Shown: positions 1 to 9,082 of the stretch, piece by piece
How positions within the stretch are numbered: position 1 is the first letter of the stretch
How the letters are laid out: each line of letters starts with the position of its first letter
Source: Nitrosopolaris sp035691865
GTDB taxonomy: Archaea; Thermoproteota; Nitrososphaeria; Nitrososphaerales; Nitrososphaeraceae
Direction: 5' to 3'
NCBI GenBank assembly: GCA_035691865.1
Contig: DASSIM010000067.1
Location: 69,832-133,831, forward strand
DNA: 64,000 nt
Position numbers and translations under genes: made by a program
Notes under the pieces: model-generated
Databases searched by the model: none
What the model saw: only the letters and a program-made list of their open reading frames with translations
What the model was told of the DNA's origin: nothing

Positions 1-1881
1 TTCACCAATATCGTCTGTTGTTCTTACTCTTATTTCGATAGGTTTCTTTACATACAAATAGATAGCCATCAATAACTGACCAAATCCAAAGGGATTCTCC
101 GCCGATGATGTTGCACCTGCCTTCATAATCTGCTCCGCTTTTTCCAGGTAATCATTCTTTTGAGTCAGATGATATAGCCTCAGCAAGTTATAAGCGGCTA
201 CCGAATTTCCGCTTGGAATCGCGAGATCATACAAGCTCTTAGTCCTGACAATTAATTGCTCATGGTCATCCGAGGTAAAATAAAGATTACCGTCTGCAGG
301 GTCCCAAAAGTGTTGAAGCATAAAGTCCGTGTATTTTATTGCTTTGTCGAGATAAATGGGATTTGAGTCAATTTCGAAAACATCCAATAGTGCATTGACA
401 AAAAATGCATAATCATCAAGATATGCATTAAGTTTAGAAATTCCATCCTTAAATGTCCTATATAATCTGCCATTATCTCTCGTAACCTTAGATTCTACGA
501 ATTCAATCGCGTTCTTTGCGATCTCGAGATAATCTCTGTTATTAGTAACTCGGAATCCTTTCGCAAACCCAGATATCATCAATCCATTCCAGGCGGTTAA
601 TACCTTATCGTCTCGACCAGGTTTTATCCTTTTCTCTCTTATTTCAAAAAGTCTGGACGAAGCATCGTTGATAACCCGTTTTAACATCCCAGGCGGACGA
701 TTATACTTAAGTGACAAGTCGGTAAACGACGATCGAATGTTGAGTATGTTCTTGCCTTCGAAATTTCCTGCCTCTCCAACCCCATAATAATCGCAGAATA
801 TTCTGGCTATTGTCTCATCGCCAAGAGTGTTCAAGATTTCTTGTTTTGACCAGACATAAAATTTGCCTTCTTCGCCTTCTGAATCTGCATCTTGAGCGGA
901 GTAAAAAGCGTTCTCTGGAGACAGCATTTCACGCCTTACATATTCTAGAGTTTTTTCAACTACATCTAAATATTTTTCATCACCACTAATTTGATAGAGC
1001 TCTGCATACACCTGTACAAGCAGAGCATTATCGTAAAGCATCTTCTCAAAATGAGGTACAAGCCATTTCTGATCGGTCGAATACCTTGCGAACCCACCAC
1101 CTATCTGATCATGAATCCCACCTGCCGCCATTTTATCCGCTGTAAACATGACGAAATCTTTGTACCGGTGAAGGCCAGATATATCATAGCACCTTAACAA
1201 GAATAAAAGATTTGATGGATTCGGAAATTTTGGCGCTTGTCCGAAACCACCATAAACTGGATCGCTCAAATGCAGCAAGCCAACAGCCGCCTCGTCCAAA
1301 ATCGAACGATCAAGCATAACACCATAGGGTTGTTGAACATCCTTTGCAGAATTTCCCAGGGCTTGTAAGAACTCCACCGTCGCAGAATCAATCTCACGCT
1401 TCTTGGTCTTGTAGGCTTCGGCAAGCTGAGTTAAAATTGTGCCAAAACCGGGCATTCCATGTCTGGCGTATTTTGGAAAATATGTGCCTACATAGAACGG
1501 TTTCTGATCAGGTGTCAGAAACACAGAAAGCGGCCAACCACCCGTGCCCATTGCAAGTTGACTGACCCTTTGATATACGTCGTCTATATCTGGCCTTTCT
1601 TCTCTGTCTACTTTTATATTAATGAAATTTTCATTCATTATACTTGCAATTTCCTCGTCTTCGAAGGATTCATGAGCCATCACGTGGCACCAATGACAGG
1701 CGCTATATCCAATGCTTAGGAAAATTGGCCTATTCTCATTCTTTGCTTTTTGAAGGGACTCTTCTCCCCATGGATACCACTCGACAGGATTATGTGCGTG
1801 CTGAAGAAGATAAGGGCTGCTCTCACCAAATAGTCTATTGACCCTAGCTTTAGTATCACTGCCGTTGCCGCGTAGCTGCAT
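1..1881 (-). CDS. YyaL/DUF255 thioredoxin-domain protein (3' end outside window)
   Basis: The minus strand is open from an ATG at 1881 to the window edge (627 codons, no stop reached). The N-terminus NRLFGESSPYLLQHAHNP followed by EWYPWGEE is the hallmark of the DUF255/YyaL (spermatogenesis-associated protein 20) family, a thioredoxin-like domain joined to an (alpha/alpha)6-barrel like those of glycosidases. The thioredoxin-type CHWC motif is at residues 62-65, followed by HVMAHESFED. The barrel part shows family repeats such as GGIHDQIGGGFARYS, WLVPHFEKMLYDNALL and SAQDADSEGEEG. The family is usually about 650-700 residues, so roughly 30-60 residues are missing. Its biochemical role is not established; a redox or sugar-epimerase-like function is only inferred from fold. 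It stands alone, with a 680-bp gene-free stretch upstream. Confidence 0.93.
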   Translation of the reverse strand, partial: MQLRGNGSDTKARVNRLFGESSPYLLQHAHNPVEWYPWGEESLQKAKNENRPIFLSIGYSACHWCHVMAHESFEDEEIASIMNENFINIKVDREERPDIDDVYQRVSQLAMGTGGWPLSVFLTPDQKPFYVGTYFPKYARHGMPGFGTILTQLAEAYKTKKREIDSATVEFLQALGNSAKDVQQPYGVMLDRSILDEAAVGLLHLSDPVYGGFGQAPKFPNPSNLLFLLRCYDISGLHRYKDFVMFTADKMAAGGIHDQIGGGFARYSTDQKWLVPHFEKMLYDNALLVQVYAELYQISGDEKYLDVVEKTLEYVRREMLSPENAFYSAQDADSEGEEGKFYVWSKQEILNTLGDETIARIFCDYYGVGEAGNFEGKNILNIRSSFTDLSLKYNRPPGMLKRVINDASSRLFEIREKRIKPGRDDKVLTAWNGLMISGFAKGFRVTNNRDYLEIAKNAIEFVESKVTRDNGRLYRTFKDGISKLNAYLDDYAFFVNALLDVFEIDSNPIYLDKAIKYTDFMLQHFWDPADGNLYFTSDDHEQLIVRTKSLYDLAIPSGNSVAAYNLLRLYHLTQKNDYLEKAEQIMKAGATSSAENPFGFGQLLMAIYLYVKKPIEIRVRTTDDIGE

Positions 1882-2567
1882 TACAGTAGCAGTTTAGTAA
1901 TAATGGTATTTATTGCTATTATTGTCAAAGTTAACAATTCACATAGAATCGGGTAATGGCAAACACAGGTTACAAGGCTAACATAATTGGTAGAAATTAC
2001 GAACCTGATAGGAGCATTATTATTTGTTGCCGGCGAGCGGTTATCAACGCAAATTAGAGACGCAATCAAATATCAATCTGAGCATATTAGATAACTCACT
2101 TGCGTAGCTCTGTTACGCACAGCACTGCAAGGCTTGAACGGGGTCGGGCTACTTTCCCCTGGTGGTCGAAATTTATCCACAGTACAGGTTAGTACCTATG
2201 TGCTGCGAGCGGTAAGTTGTACTAGGAACCACTTTGAAACCATTGAATTACCGTAAGAAGCAAGCGAGAGGTACAATCGGATATAGATTAACGATCATGT
2301 TACACTGTTCTCAACGGAATTGTATTGTACTACTGAGTTTGTCTGCATCGATTGTTGTTAACGATTTGTTATTAAAATATGTCTGCAAATTAGCGAGTCG
2401 TTATAAGATTTGTTTCTGTTAGTTTGATGTAACAATCATGACCCAAGCAGTGCTGAGCAAGACTTTTGTTATTATATTCTACAAAGTTTGTCAAGAGACG
2501 GATTTGCTAGAGTGCCCGATATCAAACGCACATCCGTGTCCAACTTCACTCAATACCTTTCCGATAT
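1882..2567. other. Gene-free stretch of about 690 bp holding a structured segment
   Basis: No convincing protein gene was found between the start of the DUF255 gene and the end of tyrA; the short open frames have no recognisable motif and no matching promoter. The only notable content is the cluster of inverted repeats at 2101-2205, listed separately. Confidence 0.5.
2101..2205. ncRNA. Possible structured RNA of unknown class
   Basis: Nested complementary segments suggest a folded RNA. TGCGTA (2101-2106) pairs perfectly with TACGCA (2114-2119) across a 7-nt loop. CAGCAC (2120-2125) pairs with GTGCTG (2200-2205) and encloses a GGGG/CCCC hairpin (2140-2143 with 2156-2159). A small AGGT/ACCT hairpin lies near 2185-2196. 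The segment looks more GC-rich than its surroundings. On the minus strand it reads GGGGAAAGTAG, which recalls RNase P conserved region I, but the expected GTCC and the distal conserved boxes were not found, so no class is assigned. The strand is undetermined. Confidence 0.3.
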
Positions 2568-3446
2568 TCAGCCGCCATCGCTTTTATTCAAACATGAGAT
2601 TATACGATACATCTGGGCATATGAGAATTCTAAGCTTTCTTGTTCTTGATAAAAAGATTTTAACCTTTCGAGCTTTAATTTCAGCCTAAATTGATTGCGC
2701 CCATATAGTAGTCTTTCCAGCTTCCTTGCATCAAGAAGATATTTTCGAATCTGTTTCTGAACTGTTGAATTTTGGGATAGAAGTGCTACAATCAAATCAG
2801 GCTCATCTAGCAAAATACTTGTGCACAGAAGTGACTGGATTCTGAAAGTCGTCCCCGAGAATTGTCTTAATGACTGGTAGTCTTGCTTCGAAATAAAATT
2901 TGCGAATACTAAGTTCGTGAAGTACGTCAGTCCTAATATTATCGACATAATCCTGTCATGAGTCTTCGCAGCATGGATAATACTTACCACAGAACCCTCA
3001 AACAGTTCCTCTAATATTCGTAGTTCATTGGTTTCGTCCCTCATTGGTATTAAAATTATTTTCATCAGATTAAGACTTGGTGCTGCTGGGCCGAACATAG
3101 GATGAATACACAAGGGTTTAACGTGATTAGGAACTTTTTTGAGCTCTTTGGCAGACCGATATTTTATTGACGAAATTTCTGCAAGTATGGCGCCGGGTTT
3201 CATTTTTATGGCACATTCTCGAATGGTACGAGGAACCTCCGAGATCGGTACGCAGACCAGAACGAGGTCAGCTCCATCAACGCAATGGATGATGTCTTCA
3301 CTTACCGTTATATTGGCGGAACTCTTTATTGAAGATGCATCAATATCACAGATTTTGAGTGTGATCCCTTTTCTTAACGAGAAGTATTTCGAGAACCAGG
3401 TGCCCATCCTACCCCCCGCACCTATGATAGCAATTTTCCTTATCAT
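2568..3446 (-). CDS. tyrA: Prephenate dehydrogenase (TyrA)
   Basis: It oxidatively decarboxylates prephenate to 4-hydroxyphenylpyruvate with NAD(P)+, the committed step to tyrosine. The 292-residue protein opens with the Rossmann signature IAIIGAGGRMG (glycines at about 9-15). It then shows the TyrA-type core: VLVCVPISEVP, a CIHPMFGP segment (the family's conserved H-P-M-F/G-P motif) and a second catalytic-domain His near HAAKTHDR. It ends the run of aromatic biosynthesis genes, 6 bp after the chorismate mutase-aminotransferase, so the two consecutive tyrosine/phenylalanine branch steps are probably co-transcribed. No ACT regulatory domain is visible at the C-terminus. Arogenate specificity cannot be excluded from sequence alone. 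Confidence 0.9.
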   Translation of the reverse strand: MIRKIAIIGAGGRMGTWFSKYFSLRKGITLKICDIDASSIKSSANITVSEDIIHCVDGADLVLVCVPISEVPRTIRECAIKMKPGAILAEISSIKYRSAKELKKVPNHVKPLCIHPMFGPAAPSLNLMKIILIPMRDETNELRILEELFEGSVVSIIHAAKTHDRIMSIILGLTYFTNLVFANFISKQDYQSLRQFSGTTFRIQSLLCTSILLDEPDLIVALLSQNSTVQKQIRKYLLDARKLERLLYGRNQFRLKLKLERLKSFYQEQESLEFSYAQMYRIISCLNKSDGG

Positions 3447-3452
3447 ATCGTA

Positions 3453-4835
3453 TTAGCACGAAGACATTGCAGCCTTTAACAATTCCAAGCCTTTCTCCAA
3501 CTGGTCGTCAGGCTGGCATGCAGAAATTCTAATATATTGAGTGTAGTGATCTCCAAAACCACTTCCCGGTGCGACGGCAACTCCCATATCGAGGGCCTTT
3601 TGTACAAGTACTATGTCAATTTTCCCATTGCCAAGTTCTGGATAGACATACATTGCACCATCTGGCCTCACAAAGCGAAGCGACATTTTTCGTAATTTGT
3701 CGGAGATTATTTCCAATCGTCTCTTTATGCGTTTCGCATTCTCTGTAGAGCTATCTTCTATTGCAGCCAGCGCAGCGTACTGCATTGGTTCGGCAACACT
3801 GGTAAGAGCTGTTGCTTGAACTTTAGCCATTTTATCAATTAAATTTTCTTCCGCAATAGCGTACCCAACTCTAAACCCTGTCATTGCATGGCCCTTTGAA
3901 AACGAAGATATTACGATACTTTTTTCGTACCCATATTCCAAGACGCTAGTGAATTCAGTGAAGGCGTAGTCTCGATATACCTCATCGCTTAGTATGTATA
4001 TTCTGTGGTCCCTCGCAAGGGACACAATTTTCTCCATGATATTTTTTTTCAGAATTCTGCCGGTAGGATTATTCGGGTAGTTCAAAGCAATCATTTTAGT
4101 ATTACCGTTGATCATGGTCTCGAGTTTTTTTATATCTGGATTCCAACCGTCCTCTAGGGTGGTTCTTAAGATGTTCGTAGTAGAACCAACAAGCGCGGCA
4201 CATTCCCTGTATGCGGGCCAAGCCGGCTCAATACAGATCAATTCATCGCCCGCAGCTAACAATGAGACTATTGCAGCAAAAACGGCGAATCTACCACCTG
4301 GTGTAACCATCACTTTTTCAGTTGATACATGATTGCCGACCGTTTGAGCTATGGATGTACGCAATTTGGTTATACCTTTGGTTTCGCTATAGTGGTATTG
4401 TCTGGATTCAAAAACGCTGGAAAGAGCCTTTCTTACACTCTCCGGGGGCGGATAATCAGGTTCTCCAACTTCCATATGGATGATTTTTTTCCCAGCTGAT
4501 TCAAGCTTTTTTGCCTTCATGAATACAGCAAGATGACTCTCGACTTTGGTTGAGTCAGGTTGTTCAGTCAGCTGTAGCCTCAGGGACTCTGTTAATAGTA
4601 TGTTTAAAAGTCTCCCAGCGAAATCTGGATCAATTCCAATTTCATTAGATAGCTTTGAAATGAAAGTTCGGATATCTTGTTCAACTTTTTCATCCTTGAC
4701 ATCAATCCTTAGCTTGTTCTTAATAACCCCGATTTGCTTAGAGAGTTCATTTCTTCTTTGCACATTTCGTATGATTTCGGACGTGATATCGCGTATCTCT
4801 GATCGAATTCTATCTAATTCTTGCGAAATGCTAAT
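3453..4835 (-). CDS. Chorismate mutase (AroQ) fused to class I aminotransferase
   Basis: An N-terminal AroQ-type chorismate mutase helix bundle is joined to a fold-type I PLP aminotransferase. The fused enzyme would convert chorismate to prephenate and transaminate aromatic oxo-acids. Counting from the GTG at 4763, NNPTGR is at about 231 and the PLP lysine in SSFSKGHAMTGFRVGY is K290. The frame stays open upstream of that GTG and encodes QELDRIRSEIRDI, the first AroQ helix with its catalytic arginine. That extension contains no ATG, GTG or TTG. I therefore place the start at ATT 4835 (or ATT 4829), preceded at good spacing by the Shine-Dalgarno-like GAGGTGA that overlaps the aroC stop. Starting at GTG 4763 would delete an active-site residue. 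A sequencing error is the alternative explanation. Confidence 0.8.
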   Translation of the reverse strand: MSISQELDRIRSEIRDITSEIIRNVQRRNELSKQIGVIKNKLRIDVKDEKVEQDIRTFISKLSNEIGIDPDFAGRLLNILLTESLRLQLTEQPDSTKVESHLAVFMKAKKLESAGKKIIHMEVGEPDYPPPESVRKALSSVFESRQYHYSETKGITKLRTSIAQTVGNHVSTEKVMVTPGGRFAVFAAIVSLLAAGDELICIEPAWPAYRECAALVGSTTNILRTTLEDGWNPDIKKLETMINGNTKMIALNYPNNPTGRILKKNIMEKIVSLARDHRIYILSDEVYRDYAFTEFTSVLEYGYEKSIVISSFSKGHAMTGFRVGYAIAEENLIDKMAKVQATALTSVAEPMQYAALAAIEDSSTENAKRIKRRLEIISDKLRKMSLRFVRPDGAMYVYPELGNGKIDIVLVQKALDMGVAVAPGSGFGDHYTQYIRISACQPDDQLEKGLELLKAAMSSC

Positions 4836-4841
4836 CTTCCG

Positions 4842-5942
4842 TCACCTCTTTAATACCGGTGGGATATATCCGCCTCTAAGGGCGTGATCAGTCAATACCG
4901 TTGATACTGCGCATTCTATTATTGGAGGTGCTCTCGGAACAACACATGGATCATGTCTGCCAGGAACGTTGAGGTCGATTTGTGCGCCGGTCAAAAGATC
5001 GACGGTTCTTTGAGTTTTGGCAATCGAGGACGCTGGCTTGAACCCGATCCTTATTACTAGGGGCATCCCACTTGCTAAGCCTCCTAATATACCGCCTGCG
5101 TTATTAGTAATGGTAATTATCCTGCCCTCCTGTTTAATATAGCGGTCGTTATTTTCCGAGCCTCGGTTCTTGGCACCATCGAACCCGGACCCAAATTCCA
5201 CTGCCTTGACTGCTGGAACGCTGAAGAGAGCCTTGCTAAGGTCAGATTCTAAAGATGCAAATATTGGCTCGCCCAGCCCTACAGGCAGCCCTGTACTGAT
5301 ACACTCTATTATGCCCCCAAGTGAGTCACCGTCCCTCCTCGCTTGCATGATTGCGGCTTTCATTTTTTCTGCTTTCGTGATGTCGGGGCATCTTACGTCG
5401 TTTGAATATCTATTCTTCTTGGCCTCCATCAAATCAATAGATGCTGCCATGATGCCACCGATCTCTTTTGTGTAGGCTATCGTTTCTATCCCGAGTGAAT
5501 ATTGAAGTAATTTCTGAGCTACCGAACCCGCCATTACCAAAGCAGCAGTTAACCTGCCTGAAAATCTCCCGCCTCCCCTGTAATCAGCGAACCCCCCGTA
5601 TTTTACCATCGCCTGATAATCAGCATGTCCAGGTCGAGGTTTCGTTTTGATTAATTCATACGGCCCCGAATCTTGATCTTGATTCCATATTAGCATACAA
5701 ATTGGCGCACCGCTCGTAAATCCGTTAAACAACCCAGATATGATTTGAACCTTGTCCTCTTCTTTTCTTTGGGTCGTGATCACAGATGTACCGGGTCTTC
5801 TGCGGTCGAGCTGCAATTGAATATCCGACTCGTGAAGAGGCAGGCCAGCTGGGCATCCATCCACAACCATTCCCACACATTTACCGTGGCTCTCCCCAAA
5901 ACACATCGTAACAAATCGTTCGCCGAGCACATTTCCTGGCAT
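4842..5942 (-). CDS. aroC: Chorismate synthase (AroC)
   Basis: It catalyses the FMNH2-dependent 1,4-elimination of phosphate from EPSP to give chorismate, the last shared step of aromatic biosynthesis. At 366 residues it has normal length and carries the family signatures: GESHGKCVGMVVDGCPAGLP near the N-terminus, DRRRPGTS, RPGHADYQAMVKYGGFADYRGGGRFS, and a C-terminal VDLLTGAQIDLNVPGRHDPC stretch. It follows aroA after 119 bp, and its stop codon lies within the Shine-Dalgarno-like sequence before the chorismate mutase-aminotransferase frame, so translation of the two is probably coupled. A TATA-like ATATATATA lies about 30 bp upstream of the ATG, so this may be an internal promoter of the cluster. 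Confidence 0.97.
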   Translation of the reverse strand: MPGNVLGERFVTMCFGESHGKCVGMVVDGCPAGLPLHESDIQLQLDRRRPGTSVITTQRKEEDKVQIISGLFNGFTSGAPICMLIWNQDQDSGPYELIKTKPRPGHADYQAMVKYGGFADYRGGGRFSGRLTAALVMAGSVAQKLLQYSLGIETIAYTKEIGGIMAASIDLMEAKKNRYSNDVRCPDITKAEKMKAAIMQARRDGDSLGGIIECISTGLPVGLGEPIFASLESDLSKALFSVPAVKAVEFGSGFDGAKNRGSENNDRYIKQEGRIITITNNAGGILGGLASGMPLVIRIGFKPASSIAKTQRTVDLLTGAQIDLNVPGRHDPCVVPRAPPIIECAVSTVLTDHALRGGYIPPVLKR

Positions 5943-6061
5943 CTACTGTAGTCAGGCGATCTTATGCATGTTCTATATATATTGGCTTTTTCAATTAATT
6001 TTGATGGCGCGCTCATCAAAACATATTCAGATAGTCAGGTCGGTGAGTCTAATGCGAGTCA

Positions 6062-7360
6062 TCATTCGCGATCCGCCGTCGGCGTAATGTTACCTCCGAG
6101 GTCCAGTAGGTCTTGAATAAAGTTAGGATATGATACATCAACTGATTCAACTCCGGCAACAGTAGATTTTCTTGTCAGCATAGCGACAATAGTAAATGCC
6201 ATAAACAGTCTATGATCGTTGAAAGATTCTAGCGAAGCATTTTTCAAATTTTTAGGAGCAATTATCATCAATTCATTTTTTCCTTCCTTTATCGTTGCCC
6301 CCAATTTTGTTAACTGCGAGGCTATGTTCGCGACTCTGTCCGTCTCTTTCAATCTTGCATGCCCGATCCCAGTTATTTTGACTGGGGTTCTTGCCTTTAG
6401 AGCTAGTATTGAAACGATTGGCAAAAGATCTGGAGTGTCAGAAAGGTCAAATTCCCCTCCACATAGCTGTTCTGTACCAAACACTCGAACTTCACCTTTT
6501 TGTTTGCTAACCTTTATTCTTCCATCCATCGTCTTAATAATGTCCAATATATCTGAATCAGCTTGAGGAAGATGGAAGTTTATTCCAGTTATTGTCAGTT
6601 CATCACCAAGTAGAAGTCCTGCAGTAAGGATCAATGCAGCGCTTGAAAGATCGCTGGGAACATCAAAAATTGTCGGTTTGTATGATGCAGAAGGGATGTG
6701 ATATTCTCTGAAACCCTCATTATGTACTTTAACGCCAAAAGCTTTCATAGTTGCAAGCGTCGACTCGATATACGGTTTTGAAACCTGTCCCCCATTGACT
6801 TTTATTTCAACTGTAGAATCGGCATATATGCACGAGATTAGAAGAGACGATACAAACTGGCTTGACACACTTCCGTCCAGATCAGTTGTTCCACCTTTTA
6901 TCCCCCCACCTTTAACTATGAGCGGAGGAGTCCCGTCTATTTTAGTGGAATACGCTTGTACCCCCAATTTGCTGAGAGAATCCAACAAAGGTTGCATGGG
7001 CCGCTTACGAAGACTTTCGTCACCAGTAAGAACCGTGAGTCCGTTCTTTACTAGAGCAGACATCGTGGTCATTAGTCTTATCGTAGTACCGGAATTTTCT
7101 GCGTTGATTACATTTTCTGGCACTGCAAAACTATGTCTGCCTTTTATATGTACCACAAATTTATCCTGTCTTGTCACGACTCCGAGGGCCTTGCAGGCTG
7201 AAATAGTTGCAAGTGTGTCACGAGAGAATAGAGGATTTTTGATGGTAGACTTTCCATCGGCAAGCGATGCGATAGCAATTGCTCGATGACTGTAGCTTTT
7301 ACTTGATGGACATCTCATAATGCCATTAATAGTTGATTTCGTAATCAGAATTCTAACCAA
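6062..7360 (-). CDS. aroA: 3-phosphoshikimate 1-carboxyvinyltransferase (EPSP synthase)
   Basis: It transfers enolpyruvyl from PEP to shikimate-3-phosphate. The 432-residue protein has the two-domain inside-out alpha/beta repeats of the family, with PSSKSYSHRAIAIASLADG near residue 18, NAENSGTTIRLMT near 84, SLRKRPMQPLLDSL, a DGSVSSQFVSSLL segment, and the C-terminal RLKETDR...NDHRLFMAF motifs that bind PEP and phosphate. It overlaps the shikimate kinase gene upstream by 8 bp, so the two are translated as one unit. Nothing about the sequence is unusual. Confidence 0.97.
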   Translation of the reverse strand: MVRILITKSTINGIMRCPSSKSYSHRAIAIASLADGKSTIKNPLFSRDTLATISACKALGVVTRQDKFVVHIKGRHSFAVPENVINAENSGTTIRLMTTMSALVKNGLTVLTGDESLRKRPMQPLLDSLSKLGVQAYSTKIDGTPPLIVKGGGIKGGTTDLDGSVSSQFVSSLLISCIYADSTVEIKVNGGQVSKPYIESTLATMKAFGVKVHNEGFREYHIPSASYKPTIFDVPSDLSSAALILTAGLLLGDELTITGINFHLPQADSDILDIIKTMDGRIKVSKQKGEVRVFGTEQLCGGEFDLSDTPDLLPIVSILALKARTPVKITGIGHARLKETDRVANIASQLTKLGATIKEGKNELMIIAPKNLKNASLESFNDHRLFMAFTIVAMLTRKSTVAGVESVDVSYPNFIQDLLDLGGNITPTADRE

Positions 7361-8207
7361 TTATTGTTTCCGCCATTGCCTTTTCATTGTTGATTTTGGA
7401 CACAATCACGCTGCCGTTGAACTTCGCAAAAGCCGCCTTAATAACTTCTATATGTTCTTCATTCGATACCGCAGCAGTAGCTGGGCCATTACCTGAGATG
7501 CTTGCAGCCAATGCCCCTCCTTGTAATGCTTTCATAACAGGCTCGTATTCCGTCGATAAGCAGGTAGAAAGAAGCATGCCGTTCAGATTCATGGCCTCCC
7601 AATACTCGCCGGCCCTCGCAAGCTTGAGGGCTTCTCCGAATAAACCTGACATAATGTCTACCTTGCTCATATTAGCTCTTCGTGTGACTTTAGGAATGAA
7701 GATTATCGCTGTGAGGTTGTGCGGAGCCTCTTGGTGATGTATTAGTTCATGTGTACGGTTATTGGTTACTACGAATCCGCCAAAATAACAAGCAGAAGAG
7801 TCATCGTATGCCCCCGTTATAGTCACTCCGGCATCAAGTGATGCAAGAATGGCACGGTCTAACACAACATAGTCTTCAACATCTTCATTGACAAGCTTGC
7901 TACAAGCCAAGGCAACCGCGTCAGAAACAGCGCTAGAACTTTTCAATCCGAATCCCATAGGAATTTCTGATTTGACACTTATACAAACAGAATTCTCCGC
8001 AAGGATCTCCTTTGGTATTGTATTGTAAACTATATTGCGTATAAGTTTTTCATTAACTGTTTGAGATCGAATGCCTTCCCCCGCTCTCAAGTCCGCCTCT
8101 GCTATAACTCTAAGTGAGATTCCTAGTGCGGATCCGCTGCAAGTCGCAAGCGCATTTACGATAGAAATTGCGCCGTGCACCGTCGCGCGTACTCTTTTTC
8201 TTATCAC
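7353..8207 (-). CDS. aroK: Archaeal shikimate kinase, GHMP superfamily
   Basis: It phosphorylates shikimate at O3 with ATP. The 284-residue protein is not related to bacterial AroK but to the GHMP kinases. It shows the GHMP ATP-binding motif PMGFGLKSSSAVSDAVALA at about residues 84-102 and the C-terminal glycine-rich motif SISGNGPATAAV near 240. The assignment rests on its place between aroE and aroA, the classical archaeal arrangement, since motifs alone cannot separate it from homoserine or mevalonate kinases. It overlaps aroE by 4 bp upstream and aroA by 8 bp downstream. A second GHMP kinase, ThrB, is encoded at 57518. Confidence 0.93.
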   Translation of the reverse strand: MIRKRVRATVHGAISIVNALATCSGSALGISLRVIAEADLRAGEGIRSQTVNEKLIRNIVYNTIPKEILAENSVCISVKSEIPMGFGLKSSSAVSDAVALACSKLVNEDVEDYVVLDRAILASLDAGVTITGAYDDSSACYFGGFVVTNNRTHELIHHQEAPHNLTAIIFIPKVTRRANMSKVDIMSGLFGEALKLARAGEYWEAMNLNGMLLSTCLSTEYEPVMKALQGGALAASISGNGPATAAVSNEEHIEVIKAAFAKFNGSVIVSKINNEKAMAETIIG

Positions 8208-9082
8208 AATGGTTCACCGAAAGGACCGAAGAGAGCTTTCTTCATCGCTTCCAGCGGCGCAGTTAACCCTGTCCAGATTTCAAAAGCCTTCGAACCTTGT
8301 GCCAGGAGCATCTCATATCCATAAATGACTGTCGCTTTTGCATTTTTTGCCTGTTCAATTAGATCCGTTCTCATTGGCGAGTACACAATGTCGTAGACAA
8401 TGCTGTCTTTGTTTATATGCTCATAATCCACAATACTTTGCTCATCATTCGTTCCAATGGGAGTGGAATTAATAATTAAATCTGATTTGAGCGCAAGTTC
8501 TCCTAAATACTCCATCCCGGTATAGTTAGCACATAATCCAAGATTCGAAGCCATTGATATGAGCTCATCCGCTTTTTTCCTAGTCCTGTTTGCGATTATT
8601 ATGTGGGAGATTCCTACTTCATTCGAGAGGGCAGCTACTATTGCTCGTGCTGCGCCTCCGGATCCTATCAGAAGAATTTTCATTCCGTTAAAGCTTACAC
8701 GCCGTTTGTGCAGGGGTTCCAGGAAGCCTTGGACATCCGTGTTATAGCCCTTGAAAGTTCCTCCAATGCAGTGAACTGTATTAACTGCATTAGCTTTCTC
8801 TGCAGAAGAATCAAGTTCGTCGATATACGGCATGATACCAACCTTATGCGGTATTGTTACATTGAAGCCAGATATGTCGGTAGCACGAAGAGAACCGAGA
8901 GATACCTCGAGCTCGCCTTTGGGTACTCGAAATGCAATATAGACACAGTTGAGGCCAACTGACTGAAAGGCCGCATTGTGCATTACAGGCGATAATGAAT
9001 GGTCAATAGGGTCTCCGATGATACAATACGTTTTAAATGAGTCTTGCATTGATTTTGTCTGAGCAGAAATGAATCCTATCAT
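8204..9082 (-). CDS. aroE: Shikimate dehydrogenase (AroE)
   Basis: It reduces 3-dehydroshikimate to shikimate with NADPH. The family motifs are clear: YCIIGDPIDHSLSPVMHN at the N-terminus, NVTIPHK with the catalytic lysine, NTDVQGF with the catalytic aspartate, the nucleotide-binding LLIGSGGAARAI, the ANRTRKKA segment that usually selects NADP, and YGYEMLLAQG near the end. The ATG at 9082 gives 292 residues and a 50-bp overlap with aroD. The internal ATG at 9049, giving MQDSFKTYC, fits the usual N-terminus better and leaves a 17-bp overlap, so it may be the true start. It overlaps aroK by 4 bp. Confidence 0.95.
   Translation of the reverse strand: MIGFISAQTKSMQDSFKTYCIIGDPIDHSLSPVMHNAAFQSVGLNCVYIAFRVPKGELEVSLGSLRATDISGFNVTIPHKVGIMPYIDELDSSAEKANAVNTVHCIGGTFKGYNTDVQGFLEPLHKRRVSFNGMKILLIGSGGAARAIVAALSNEVGISHIIIANRTRKKADELISMASNLGLCANYTGMEYLGELALKSDLIINSTPIGTNDEQSIVDYEHINKDSIVYDIVYSPMRTDLIEQAKNAKATVIYGYEMLLAQGSKAFEIWTGLTAPLEAMKKALFGPFGEPL

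Noticed and set aside
2084..2230. RNase P RNA on the minus strand
   Set aside because: GGGGAAAGT resembles conserved region I, and GTAACAGAG resembles region II, but the GTCC continuation and the 3' conserved ACAGAA box and P4 partner were not found.
6795..7289. 164-codon open frame on the plus strand
   Set aside because: It lies wholly antisense to aroA, whose family motifs are complete, and has no motif of its own.
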